Origin: JABJAG01 sp038137215
GTDB lineage: Bacteria > Pseudomonadota > Alphaproteobacteria > UBA6615
DNA length: 64,000 nucleotides
Direction of reading: 5' to 3'
Assembly: GCA_038137215.1 (NCBI GenBank)
Contig: JAYQBG010000008.1
Span: forward strand, 51,392 to 115,391
How positions within the stretch are numbered: position 1 is the first letter of the stretch; the number at the start of each line of letters is the position of its first letter. The notes under the pieces are model-generated. The model was not told the origin of the DNA, made no database searches, and saw nothing but the letters and a program-made list of their open reading frames with translations. Below, one piece after another: positions 7,883-16,652 of this stretch. A program made the position numbers and the translations under genes.

Positions 7883-9508
7883 ATGAAAGACCTCGGCACC
7901 TTCGACTATGTGATCGTCGGGGCCGGTTCGGCCGGCTGCGTGCTGGCCAACCGGCTTTCGGCCGATCCCGACGTCTCCGTCCTGCTGCTCGAAGCTGGCG
8001 GCAAGGACAACTATTTCTGGATCCATGTCCCGGTCGGCTATCTCTATTGCATGAACAACCCGCGGACCGACTGGTCGTTCAAGACCGAGGCGGAGGACGG
8101 ACTGAACGGCCGCGCGCTGGACTATCCGCGCGGGCGCGTGCTGGGCGGGTGTTCGTCGATCAACGGCATGATCTATATGCGCGGTCAGTCGCGTGACTAC
8201 GACCAGTGGCGCCAGCTCGGCAACACCGGCTGGGGCTGGGACGACATCCTGCCGTATTTTCTGAAATCAGAAGATCAGGTCGCCGTTCCCGCCGACGACC
8301 TGCACGCCGAAGGCGGCGAATGGCGGGTGGAGAATCAGCGCCTGTCCTGGGACCTGCTAGACGCCTTCCAGGAAGCCGCCGCACAGGAAGGCATTCCCAA
8401 GACCAATGATTTCAACCGGGGCGACAATCACGGCTGCGGCTATTTCCACGTGAACCAGCGTGGCGGCCGGCGCTGGAGCACCGCACGCGGCTTCCTGAAG
8501 CCTGTCCGGGGCCGTGCCAACCTGACCGTCGTCACCCATGCGGAAGCCGACCGGATCGAATTCGACGGCAAGAAGGTCACCGGACTGACCCTGCGCCAGA
8601 AAGGCGCTCCGGCGCGGGTTTCGGTCGCCGGAGAGCTGATCCTGTCTGCCGGCTCCGTCGGCAGCCCGCAGATTCTCGAACTGTCCGGGATTGGCCGGCC
8701 GGATGTGCTGCGCGAACACGGTATCGAGGTGATCCATGCACTGAACGGCGTGGGCGAAAACCTGCAGGATCATCTTCAGGTCCGCGTTGCCTACAAGGTA
8801 CAGGGCGTTTCCACCCTGAACGAGCGCGCCAACAGTTTGCTCGGCAAGGCCGGAATCGCGCTGGAATACCTGCTCAAGCGCTCCGGGCCGATGTCCATGG
8901 CGCCGTCCCAGCTGGGCGCCTTCGCGAAGTCCGACCCGTCGATGGAGTTCCCGAACCTGCAATATCACGTGCAGCCCCTGACATTGGAAAAGTTCGGCGA
9001 GCCCCTGCACCCCTTCCCGGCCTTCACCGCTAGCATCTGCAATCTGCGTCCGGAAAGCCGGGGCAGTGTGCACATCAAGAGCGGAACCCCGGGCGACAAG
9101 CCGTCCATCCGGCCCAATTACCTCTCTGCCCCGGCCGACCGCCGCGTGGCAGCCGAGTCCATCCGGCTTACCCGGCGAATCGTGCAGCAGCCCGCCATGG
9201 CGCAATTCTCTCCTGAAGAGTTCAAACCGGGCCCGTCCATTCTGAGCGATGACGATCTGGCAAAAGCTGCAGGAGACATCGCCACCACGATTTTTCACCC
9301 GGTCGGCACAGCCAAGATGGGACACGACGAAGCAGCAGTGGTCGATGACCGGCTGCGGGTTCACGGGATTGAGGGCTTGCGGGTGGTGGATGCCTCGGTG
9401 ATGCCGACGATTACCAGCGGCAACACGAATTCACCGGTGATCATGATTGCCGAAAAGGCCTCGGACATGATCCGTGAGGATCGCTGGTCCACCGCAAAGG
9501 CTGCCTGA
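7883..9508 (+). CDS. GMC-family FAD oxidoreductase (choline/alcohol dehydrogenase-like)
   Basis: This 541-residue flavoprotein begins with the FAD dinucleotide fold DYVIVGAGSAGCVLANRLS. GMC signature 1 is seen as GGCSSINGMIYMRGQSRDYD and signature 2 as GSVGSPQILELSGIG. The active-site His is in TIFHPVGTAKMG and the partner Asn in PTITSGNTNSPVIMIAEKAS. It oxidises an alcohol to aldehyde or ketone and passes electrons to a quinone or other acceptor. The length and motifs fit the choline dehydrogenase/alkyl alcohol dehydrogenase branch, but no betaine genes are nearby. It is probably co-transcribed with the preceding cupin. Confidence 0.92.
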   Translation: MKDLGTFDYVIVGAGSAGCVLANRLSADPDVSVLLLEAGGKDNYFWIHVPVGYLYCMNNPRTDWSFKTEAEDGLNGRALDYPRGRVLGGCSSINGMIYMRGQSRDYDQWRQLGNTGWGWDDILPYFLKSEDQVAVPADDLHAEGGEWRVENQRLSWDLLDAFQEAAAQEGIPKTNDFNRGDNHGCGYFHVNQRGGRRWSTARGFLKPVRGRANLTVVTHAEADRIEFDGKKVTGLTLRQKGAPARVSVAGELILSAGSVGSPQILELSGIGRPDVLREHGIEVIHALNGVGENLQDHLQVRVAYKVQGVSTLNERANSLLGKAGIALEYLLKRSGPMSMAPSQLGAFAKSDPSMEFPNLQYHVQPLTLEKFGEPLHPFPAFTASICNLRPESRGSVHIKSGTPGDKPSIRPNYLSAPADRRVAAESIRLTRRIVQQPAMAQFSPEEFKPGPSILSDDDLAKAAGDIATTIFHPVGTAKMGHDEAAVVDDRLRVHGIEGLRVVDASVMPTITSGNTNSPVIMIAEKASDMIREDRWSTAKAA

Positions 9509-9514
9509 CCGCTT

Positions 9515-9605
9515 TCATTGCGAGCGCAGCGAAGCAATCCAGTCGGCGTGCCGCAGGATAAGCTGCTCTGGATTGCGACGGTGCCTGCTGCACCTCGCAA
9601 TGACA
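9515..9605. repeat. Dispersed intergenic palindrome (CATTGCGAG type)
   Basis: CATTGCGAGCGCAGCGAAGC followed by AATCCAG is mirrored by CTGGATTGCGAC and, further on, CCTCGCAATGA. This is the familiar interrupted palindrome found between genes in many Proteobacteria. It fills most of the gap between the convergent GMC and prmA genes. The core TCATTGCGAG recurs at 40355-40364, at the end of the truncated peroxiredoxin gene. Confidence 0.7.
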
Positions 9606-9623
9606 GGGTAAACCGGCCTAGGC

Positions 9624-10502
9624 CTAGCTACAGATCAGGGTGGACCACTCATCATGGTGGATGCGGGCACGCAGGGCGAGGCCCTGCGCCTTATAGGCCG
9701 AAAACACCTGCTGTTCCTGTGACCGCATGAGACCTGACAGGATGACCGGTGCACCGTTCGCCAGACTGGCCGCAATCGACGGCGCCAGTCGCTGCAATGG
9801 CCGGGCCAGGATGTTGGCAAAGATCAGCCCGTAAGGCCCGTACCGCCGCACCTCGGCTGCTTCCAGTCCGCGGCTTTCAAAGCTTCGCATGTAGGGCAAC
9901 ACGCCGTTGCGCTGAACATTGGCGCGCGTCATGGAGACCGCAATCGGATCGATATCCGATGCTATCACCGGTATCCGCAGCGCCCTGGCGGCTGCGATAC
10001 CCAGAATACCGGTGCCGCAGCCGAGATCGAGGATCGGCCCGCTTACCGCATCCGCGCGGATAAGCCTCTCCAGCGCCTCCAGACAACCCCGGGTCGTGCC
10101 GTGATGCCCGGTTCCGAAGGCCGTGGCGGCATCGACCAGAACAGGCACGCTGCCCGGTGGCGGCGGGTCGAGATGATAGGAGTCGTGGACATAAAATCGC
10201 CCCGCCCGTACCGGCTCGAAATGCGCCTGGTTTTCGGCGACCCAGTCGATATCCGGCAGCCAGACAACATGGATATGAGGCGCGCTCACCCCGGCCGCGG
10301 TCGCAACCTCTTCCATTGCCGCGTTGAGCACGGCCTCATCGGGCGCTTCGGACCCGAATGCCGTCAGGCGGCTCTCTCCCGTGGCCTCGACGGCAAAAAT
10401 ACTCAGCACGTCACAGAACGGTTCGACCGCATCGCAGAACATGTCCTGCTGTGCAGTGGGCACGAAGAACTCGATTTTCCAGGCAGAAACGGCCGTCACC
10501 AC
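9624..10502 (-). CDS. prmA: Ribosomal protein L11 methyltransferase
   Basis: The enzyme methylates lysines and the N terminus of ribosomal protein L11 using SAM. The C-terminal half has a class I methyltransferase fold with motif I ILDLGCGTGILGIAAA and ASDIDPIAVSMTRANVQRNG, preceded by the PrmA hallmark FGTGHHGTTRGCLEALE. The start is GTG at 10502 (or the adjacent GTG at 10499), placed one base after the uvrD stop. This gives 292 residues, the usual PrmA length; the longer open frame upstream is inside uvrD. The uvrD-prmA order and the tight spacing indicate one transcript. Confidence 0.93.
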   Translation of the reverse strand: MVTAVSAWKIEFFVPTAQQDMFCDAVEPFCDVLSIFAVEATGESRLTAFGSEAPDEAVLNAAMEEVATAAGVSAPHIHVVWLPDIDWVAENQAHFEPVRAGRFYVHDSYHLDPPPPGSVPVLVDAATAFGTGHHGTTRGCLEALERLIRADAVSGPILDLGCGTGILGIAAARALRIPVIASDIDPIAVSMTRANVQRNGVLPYMRSFESRGLEAAEVRRYGPYGLIFANILARPLQRLAPSIAASLANGAPVILSGLMRSQEQQVFSAYKAQGLALRARIHHDEWSTLICS

Positions 10503-10503
10503 G

Positions 10504-12804
10504 CTACACCGCGTCGGCGGGCACGACGAAACTGTCGAGCACCTTCTTCTCGCCCGCCTTGTCGAAGGAAATCGAAAGCTTGTTGTCACTGATCGCCGTG
10601 ATGTGGCCGTAACCGAACTTCTGATGAAACACCCGCTCGCCCACATCAAAACCGGTGGGCGCAGCATGGATCAGGGTGGATTCAGTATCGCGCCTGGGGG
10701 CGCGGACACGTCCGGCACCATATCCGCCGCCGCCAAAACCGCCGCCCCCGTATCCGAGAGCCCGGCCACTGCCAAAGGAATCTCCGCCGCCGGCATAGAC
10801 GCCCTGATCGCTGTCCACATCGACGAATTCCGGCGGCAGCTCATCGACAAAGCGTGACGGGATCGAGGATTGCCATTGGCCATGCACCCGCCGGTTGGCG
10901 GCAAACAGCACGGCCGCCTCCCGCTTGGCCCGGGTCAGGCCGACATAGGCCAGCCGGCGCTCTTCCTCCAGCCCGGCCAGGCCATTCTCGTCCATATTGC
11001 GCTGGTGCGGGAACAGCCCCTCTTCCCAGCCGGGCAGAAAGACAGTGTCGAATTCCAGTCCCTTTGCCGAATGGAGCGTCATGATGTTGACCAGATCGCT
11101 GCCGGCCGCCTCGGTGTTTTCCATCACCAGCGAGACATGTTCGAGGAACCCGGCAAGATTCTCGAACTCCTCCATGGCAACGATGAGCTCCTTCAGGTTC
11201 TCCAGACGCCCGGGCGCTTCAGGCGCCTTGTCGTTCATCAGCATCTCGGTATAGCCGCTCTCATCGAGAACCATTTCGGCAAGCCCGTGATGGGGCAAAC
11301 CGTCCCGGCCGTCGCCGTTCAGGGCGCGCCAGCGTTCGAAGTCAGAGATCACCCCGCCGAGCGAGCTGCGGGTGCTGGGACGCAGTTCGTCCGTGGTGAC
11401 CAGTTCTGCCGCCGCACGGTACAGGCTGGTTCCAGCCGCCCGCGCGGTCACGTGCAGCATCTGCACCGTGGTGTTGCCGATGCCGCGCTTGGGCTTGTTG
11501 ACGATCCGTTCGAACGCCAGGTCGTCATCGGGCTGCTGGATCACGCGCAGATAGGCCAGCGCGTCGCGCAGTTCCTGGCGCTCATAGAAGCGCGGCCCGC
11601 CAACGACCCGGTAAGGCAGGCCCAGCGTCAGAAACCGTTCCTCGAACTCACGGGTCTGGAACCCGGCGCGGACCAGAATGGCGATATCGTTGAGCACAAT
11701 CGGTTTGCCGTCGTGCCCCTTGCGCTGGATGTCCTCGATCCGGTCGGAGACGATACGCGCTTCCTCTTCGCCGTCCCAGACGCCGCGCACGGTCACCCGT
11801 TCGCCGCCTTCGGCTTCGGTCCAGAGGGTCTTGCCGAGCCGGCCTTCGTTATTGTTGATCAGCCCGGATGCGGCCCCCAGGATGGGGCCGGTCGAGCGGT
11901 AATTCTGCTCCAGACGGACAACCTTGGCGCCCGGGAAATCTTCTTCAAAGCGCAGGATGTTCCCCACCTCCGCGCCCCGCCAGGCATAGATCGACTGATC
12001 GTCATCCCCGACACAGGCAATGTTCTTGTGCTTCTGGGCGAGCAGACGCAGCCAGAGATATTGCGAGACGTTGGTGTCCTGATACTCATCCACGAGGATG
12101 TACTGGAACCGGTCCTGATATTCCTCGAGCACCTCGGTATGCTCGGCGAAGATCGTCAGGTTGTGGAGCAACAGATCGCCAAAATCCGCCGCGTTGAGCG
12201 TACGAAGCCGGTCCTGATAGTCACGGTACAAATCGACCAGTTTGCCGCCGGCCAGATCACCCGCATCGGCGGCTGAGACCTTGTCCGGGGTCAGTGCGCG
12301 ATCCTTCCAGCGCTGAATCACCCCCATCAGCACCCGTGCCGGCCAGCGCTTGTCGTCTAGGTTCTCGGCTTCGAGCAACTGCTTGAGCAGGCGCACCTGA
12401 TCGTCGGCATCCAGAATGGTGAAATTGTCACGCAGCCCGACCAGTTCGGCATGGCGGCGCAGGATGCGCGCACCGAGCGCATGGAAGGTACCCAGCCAGA
12501 TCGCCTCGGCAGGACCACCCACCAGCCCGGCAACCCGCTCACGCATTTCGCGTGCCGCGCGGTTGGTGAAGGTCACCGAAAGCACCTGATAGGGGCGTGC
12601 CTTGCCGAGACGCAGCAGATGCGCCAGGCGCGTTGTCAGAACCCGGGTTTTTCCCGTCCCGGCTCCGGCAAGCACCAGGACCGGGCCATCCAGCGTTTCC
12701 ACGGCTTCACGCTGCGGTGCGTTCAGCTGTGCCAGCCAGGGGGGCGGCGCGGCCTCGGAAACCGCAGAATCCTGTGGTTCTTCAATGTAGAATGGATCGC
12801 TCAT
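10504..12804 (-). CDS. uvrD: UvrD/PcrA-type superfamily 1 DNA helicase
   Basis: The 766-residue product shows the SF1A helicase motifs in order: Walker A VLAGAGTGKTRVLT (about residue 45), Q-motif region LNAPQREAVE, motif II YILVDEYQDTN, motif III GDDDQSIYAWRGAE, motif IV EQNYRST, and motifs V/VI MTLHSAKGLEFDTVFLPGWE and EERRLAYVGLTRAK. A glycine-rich linker (GYGGGGFGGGGYGAG) leads to a C-terminal Tudor-like module GERVFHQKFGYGHITAISDN, which contacts RNA polymerase in PcrA/UvrD. It is an ATP-driven 3'-5' translocase in excision and mismatch repair. A perfect 22-bp palindrome lies just upstream of the start. Confidence 0.95.
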   Translation of the reverse strand: MSDPFYIEEPQDSAVSEAAPPPWLAQLNAPQREAVETLDGPVLVLAGAGTGKTRVLTTRLAHLLRLGKARPYQVLSVTFTNRAAREMRERVAGLVGGPAEAIWLGTFHALGARILRRHAELVGLRDNFTILDADDQVRLLKQLLEAENLDDKRWPARVLMGVIQRWKDRALTPDKVSAADAGDLAGGKLVDLYRDYQDRLRTLNAADFGDLLLHNLTIFAEHTEVLEEYQDRFQYILVDEYQDTNVSQYLWLRLLAQKHKNIACVGDDDQSIYAWRGAEVGNILRFEEDFPGAKVVRLEQNYRSTGPILGAASGLINNNEGRLGKTLWTEAEGGERVTVRGVWDGEEEARIVSDRIEDIQRKGHDGKPIVLNDIAILVRAGFQTREFEERFLTLGLPYRVVGGPRFYERQELRDALAYLRVIQQPDDDLAFERIVNKPKRGIGNTTVQMLHVTARAAGTSLYRAAAELVTTDELRPSTRSSLGGVISDFERWRALNGDGRDGLPHHGLAEMVLDESGYTEMLMNDKAPEAPGRLENLKELIVAMEEFENLAGFLEHVSLVMENTEAAGSDLVNIMTLHSAKGLEFDTVFLPGWEEGLFPHQRNMDENGLAGLEEERRLAYVGLTRAKREAAVLFAANRRVHGQWQSSIPSRFVDELPPEFVDVDSDQGVYAGGGDSFGSGRALGYGGGGFGGGGYGAGRVRAPRRDTESTLIHAAPTGFDVGERVFHQKFGYGHITAISDNKLSISFDKAGEKKVLDSFVVPADAV

Positions 12805-12822
12805 GGGAACCGCAGTCTATAT

Positions 12823-12844
12823 CACGACTCAATCTTGAGTCGTG
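12823..12844. promoter_or_regulatory. Perfect palindrome upstream of uvrD
   Basis: CACGACTCAA and TTGAGTCGTG flank the two bases TC, making a perfect inverted repeat with 10-bp arms. It lies 19 bp ahead of the uvrD start codon in the divergent gap to the protease-like gene. Its form would suit a dimeric repressor site in the uvrD 5' region, or a transcript hairpin. It does not resemble the alphaproteobacterial LexA box (GTTC-N7-GTTC). Confidence 0.5.
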
Positions 12845-12943
12845 CTTCTTGCCATAGGTTGAATTTCCCGTGAATACCGTTTCGGGACCCGATCGCGATG
12901 CTATCATCGGATTTCGGAATTACTTGCTTTGACGGAGTTCGAC

Positions 12944-13987
12944 ATGCTTGGATTGGACATCTTGAGCCCGGGCCTCCGCGCCGCACGCCCCCTCGTTCTC
13001 ACTGTTTTTGTGTTGATTGCGGGTCTCCTGAGCGCTGCACAGCCCGCCCTTGCCCAGTCCACAAACAATGACCAGCCCGATGGTGTGCTCAACTCCGTCG
13101 TCGGAATCGACAGCCGTATTCCAGCCAACGCGCGCACGGCACCTTTTCTCGGGACCACCCGGCAGGGCTCCGGTGTCGTCATTTCCGATGACGGGCTTGT
13201 CCTGACCATCGGCTATTTGATCCTCGAAGCACTGCAAATCGACATCGTCCTGGGCAACGGGCGAAAAATCTCCGCCTCCGTGGTCGCCTATGACAACGAG
13301 AGCTGTTTCGGGATTGTGCGGGCGGCAACCGATATCGGTGTTGCGCCGGCCCGCCTCGGCACATCGGACGGCATGGGTGTGAGCACCCAGGTTCTGCTCG
13401 CCAACCGGCTGAGACCGCAGGCTGCGCAAGGTGTCTTCGTGGTGGACCGGCGCGAATTCGTGGGCGCCTGGGAATACATTCTCGACAGCGCCATTTACAC
13501 CTAACCCCCGAACCCGAATTTCAGCGGCGCCGGGTTGTTTAACGCCGATGGCGACCTGATCGGCATCGGGTCACTTTTGGTGGGAAATGCCGCGCTCCTC
13601 AATCAGCCGGTCCCGGGCAACATGTTCGTGCCCATTGACGAGCTGACGCCGATCCTGGACGACCTGGTTGCCAGCGGACGCCGCACGGACCCGCCGCGTC
13701 CATGGCTCGGCATCGCACCCTCAGAAATTCGCGACCGGGTCTTCATCGACCGGGTGTTGCCCGAAAGTCCCGCCGCTGCCGCGGGACTTCAGACCGGACA
13801 GCTCATCGTCTCCGTCGATGACACGCCAGAGGTCAGTATGTCGGGCCTCTTCAAGACGATCTGGCGGGACCGCCAGGCCGGTGACCCGGTGGTCCTGAAA
13901 TTGCTTAGCGCGGAGGGGCAATTGCGCAAGGTGTCCATCACCTCCATGGACCGGAGCAACTGGCTGCGCCTCGACCCCAGCCTCTGA
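12944..13987 (+). pseudogene. Exported S1C (DegP/HtrA-like) serine protease homologue, interrupted by TAA
   Basis: The ATG at 12944 has CGGAG 6-7 bases upstream and begins a clear signal peptide (hydrophobic LVLTVFVLIAGLLSAA, cleavage near ALAQ). A trypsin-like domain follows (GSGVVISDDGLVLTIGYLIL ... DNESCFGIVRAATDIG) and a C-terminal PDZ domain (PWLGIAPSEI ... VLPESPAAAAGLQTGQLIVS). The frame is broken by TAA at 13502-13504, between AIYT and PPNPNFSGAGLFNADGDLIG; the two halves are otherwise in the same frame. One base change, for example TCA or CAA to TAA, would explain it. The usual catalytic His position reads TIGYL, so even the intact form was probably a non-catalytic periplasmic member. 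The PDZ part could not be exported alone. Confidence 0.82.
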
Positions 13988-14011
13988 CCCCAGCCTCCGA
14001 TCGCGAACCGG

Positions 14012-15781
14012 TCAGGCGTGTTCTTCGGCCCGCGCGCTGAGCAGGGCATCGTTGTGCGCCCGTGTCACATCCAGTGCGTTCACGATGCCGCGCAGCGCCA
14101 TATTTTCCCGGCTGGCCACCACAGCGACGCTCTGTCGTTCCGTACCCTCGAGCAGCCGCATCGCCTGCTCCAGGCTGTCCGAAACGGTGAGAACGTCACC
14201 TGACGCATGCGCCAGATCACCAACCATGGTCGGACGGTTCTCGTCGTCGGGGCTCAGCAGGGCGGCATTCATGTCAGCGTAGTTGACGATACCCCGGAGC
14301 ATATTGTCGTCATCCACCACATAGACTTCGCCATGGGGTGATTCACGAAGCCTGGCATGAAGCCGGTCCAGGGGTGCCGTGGCCAAAATCGCGGGCACGT
14401 TCCGGCGCATCACCCGGGCGACCGATATGCCTTCGAGAACGGCCTGATCATGTCCGCTGGACACATTCAGGCCACGACGAAGCAATTGGGCGTGGAAGAA
14501 GGATTTTCCGAAGAACTGATGGGTCAGAATAGAGGCCACCGCCGTCGCGATCATCACCGCGACCGTCAGCTCCGAAGACCCTGTGAGTTCGAAGATGATG
14601 AAGATGGTCGAGAGCGGTGCCCCCATCACGGCGCCGGCCAATGCGCCGGTACCAATCAGGGCATAGGCCGGCACACCCGAAAACAGTTCCGGAAAGATGC
14701 CCCCCGCCACGAAACCGAAGGCGCCCCCGACCGTTGCGCCGAGGACAAGCGAAGGCGAAAACACACCACCACCAAAGCCGAATCCGATGCTGATCGCCAC
14801 CGCGACGATCTTGGCGGCAATGAGGATCAGCAGGAAATCGAGCGCGAAACCGCCGCGCAGGGCTACATCGGCCGTGGTGAATCCGACACCCAGAACCTCC
14901 GGCACTTCCAGCGCCAGCAGGCCGAGCAACAGTCCGCCAATGGCTGGCCGCAGCCATTTCGGGATCGGGGCGCGGCTCATACCGGCATCCACGGCCAGGA
15001 TCGCGCGCATGAACGCAATCGCAACAACAGCGCACACCAAGCCGAGAAGCAGAAAGGCGGGAAACTCCCAAAGCGAGATCAGCTCATGCTCGGGCACCGC
15101 AAATGACGGTTCCGACCCGAAATAAAATCGGCCGATCGCAGTACCCGTCACCGCCGCGATGAAGATCGGAGCACCCGCCTTCAGCGAGAGGTTCCCGACA
15201 ACCAGTTCAATCGCAAAAACCGCGCCGGCCACCGGCGCGTTGAAGAGGGATCCGATGGCCGCCGCCACGCCGCAACCAATCAGCGTGCGGCTTTGTGAAC
15301 GGTCCAGATGAAGCTTCCCCGAAATCCAGGAACTCATCGTCGCCCCGAGATGCACCAGCGGTCCTTCTCGTCCGGTCGAAGCGCCCACTCCCAGAGAGGC
15401 ACCATGCACAACCGAGGAGACCAGCCCGTCCTTGAGCGACATCCTGCCGCCACGTAGGCCGGATGCCTCAATCACATGCGCAATGGCATGGGCACGGCCA
15501 CCGCTGTGAAAAAAGTGAAGGAACAGCCCGATCAACAGACCACCGACTGTCGGGACCAGCATGATGTGCCACCAGGCAAGTGTCTCGAGCGAGGGCACGG
15601 CGACGTCCAGCGGCATTCCGAACGCTATTTCCTGAATGGCATCCACAGCCAGCCGGAAAATCAGTGCGCCATAAGCCGCAACTGCGCCGACGGCCAAAGC
15701 CATCACACCCAACAGAAGATGTTCGTTCCGTAACACGCGGCGCAATCGCAACCGCGCCCGAACGACAATTGGCGGTCGCAC
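14012..15781 (-). CDS. ClC-family chloride channel/antiporter with CBS domains
   Basis: The 589-residue membrane protein has the ClC signatures GREGPLVHLGA (containing the gating Glu) and GGGVFSPSLVLGA, about ten hydrophobic helical segments, and a cytosolic pair of CBS domains from about residue 450 (VARVMRRNVPAILATAPLDR ... VVNYADMN-like IVNYADMNAAL). It moves chloride or a related anion across the inner membrane, with CBS domains sensing nucleotides. The start is GTG, chosen because GGAGGG lies 6 bases before it. That ribosome binding site is the 3' arm of a strong hairpin, so translation may be controlled. The gene is convergent with the protease-like pseudogene. Confidence 0.92.
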   Translation of the reverse strand: MRPPIVVRARLRLRRVLRNEHLLLGVMALAVGAVAAYGALIFRLAVDAIQEIAFGMPLDVAVPSLETLAWWHIMLVPTVGGLLIGLFLHFFHSGGRAHAIAHVIEASGLRGGRMSLKDGLVSSVVHGASLGVGASTGREGPLVHLGATMSSWISGKLHLDRSQSRTLIGCGVAAAIGSLFNAPVAGAVFAIELVVGNLSLKAGAPIFIAAVTGTAIGRFYFGSEPSFAVPEHELISLWEFPAFLLLGLVCAVVAIAFMRAILAVDAGMSRAPIPKWLRPAIGGLLLGLLALEVPEVLGVGFTTADVALRGGFALDFLLILIAAKIVAVAISIGFGFGGGVFSPSLVLGATVGGAFGFVAGGIFPELFSGVPAYALIGTGALAGAVMGAPLSTIFIIFELTGSSELTVAVMIATAVASILTHQFFGKSFFHAQLLRRGLNVSSGHDQAVLEGISVARVMRRNVPAILATAPLDRLHARLRESPHGEVYVVDDDNMLRGIVNYADMNAALLSPDDENRPTMVGDLAHASGDVLTVSDSLEQAMRLLEGTERQSVAVVASRENMALRGIVNALDVTRAHNDALLSARAEEHA

Positions 15782-15788
15782 GCATGTC

Positions 15789-15814
15789 CCTCCGGTCGGA
15801 AACCCGACAGGAGG
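15789..15814 (-). promoter_or_regulatory. Hairpin enclosing the ClC ribosome binding site
   Basis: On the minus strand CCTCC-T-GTCGG-GTTT-CCGAC-C-GGAGG folds into two stacked 5-bp helices with one mismatch and a 4-base loop. The last GGAGG is the Shine-Dalgarno sequence for the GTG start, 7 bases further on. If folded, the site would be hidden from ribosomes, so this is a candidate for temperature, protein or ligand control of translation. Confidence 0.5.
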
Positions 15815-15864
15815 TTTGTAACACGATGATTCTTAACAAGTCAGCGGATGGAACCGCACGTCAG

Positions 15865-16500
15865 CTATGCAGGGCCTGTGCCCGCCACGACCCGCAAAGC
15901 CAGTCCTCCATGGGTCACTTCCACCCGATTGCGACCTGCGTTTTTCGCCGCATAAAGAGCCGTGTCTGCACGCTCGATCAGTTCTTCGAGAGTTTCGGTG
16001 CGCCCCAGTTCTGCTGCCCCGATGGAAATCGTGACATTTCCCAGGTTTTGACCGGTTGATTTTCGACGGATTTGCTTGCTGGCCACCGTTTCGCAAATCT
16101 GTGTGACCACGGCGCGCGCACCTTCAATCCCGGTCTCGGGCAAGACGATCGCAAATTCCTCGCCGCCATAACGGGCTGGCGTGTCATGCCCCTTGGTACA
16201 GTCGGTCAGACACTGTGCCACAAGCTTGATCACCTAATCGCCGAGCGGATGCCCGTAGGTGTCGTTGAATTTCTTGAAATGATCGATATCCAGAATGAGC
16301 AGCGAGAGGGTTGAACTCTCCTTGCGTGCTTCGTCAATGGCGATTTGCAACTGGTTGTCCAGAGCACGCCGGTTGTAAAGCCCCGTCAGCGGGTCGGACA
16401 GGGCTTCCTTGCGCACATCACTGATCCGTTCCTGCAACTCCGCGATCTGCGTGTTGGATTGCTCCAGAAGGGCATTTACCTTGCGGTTCTGCTTGGCCAC
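15865..16500 (-). pseudogene. Diguanylate cyclase (GGDEF) remnant, 5'-truncated and with an amber stop
   Basis: This frame encodes a coiled-coil lead-in (KQNRKVNALLEQSNTQIAEL) and a GGDEF domain: DPLTGLYNRRALD, LLILDIDHFKKFNDTYGHPL, RYGGEEFAIVLP (GGEEF active site), RADTALYAAKNAGRNRV. It would make cyclic di-GMP. TAG at 16234-16236 interrupts the frame directly after GHPLGD, where homologues have Gln-Val (GDQV), so CAG to TAG is likely. The inhibitory I-site position reads KGHD rather than RxxD. At about 16500 homology ends abruptly and the opposite strand carries the tail of an unrelated amidohydrolase. The N-terminal sensor part and the promoter are therefore missing. Confidence 0.82.
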
Positions 16501-16650
16501 GCGCCGGGTTGTATCGGCGATCTGGTGATTCTCGATGCCCGCACACCACTGGACGCCATCGTCAGACGCTCACCGGAATGCATGGTGATTCGACGTGGCA
16601 CCGTGGTTTCCGATACGGCACTGCAACGCACGGTCCCGGTATCGGCCTGA
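16501..16650 (+). pseudogene. C-terminal fragment of an amidohydrolase (cytosine deaminase-like)
   Basis: Read on the plus strand, about 50 codons encode APGCIGDLVILDARTPLDAI, then VRRSPECMVIRRGTVV, ending at a stop at 16648-16650. The GxxGDLVILDA pattern and the following R-P-x-x-VxRxGxVV are the usual last beta-strand segment of metal-dependent amidohydrolases such as cytosine deaminase. The rest of the enzyme, with all metal ligands, is absent. The join to the diguanylate cyclase remnant is at about 16500. A single deletion between two divergent genes would produce this arrangement. Confidence 0.6.
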
Positions 16651-16652
16651 CC

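Noticed and set aside
10874..12276. Long plus-strand open frame of ~468 codons opposite uvrD
   Set aside because: It is the antisense shadow of a clear UvrD helicase and has no recognisable protein features.
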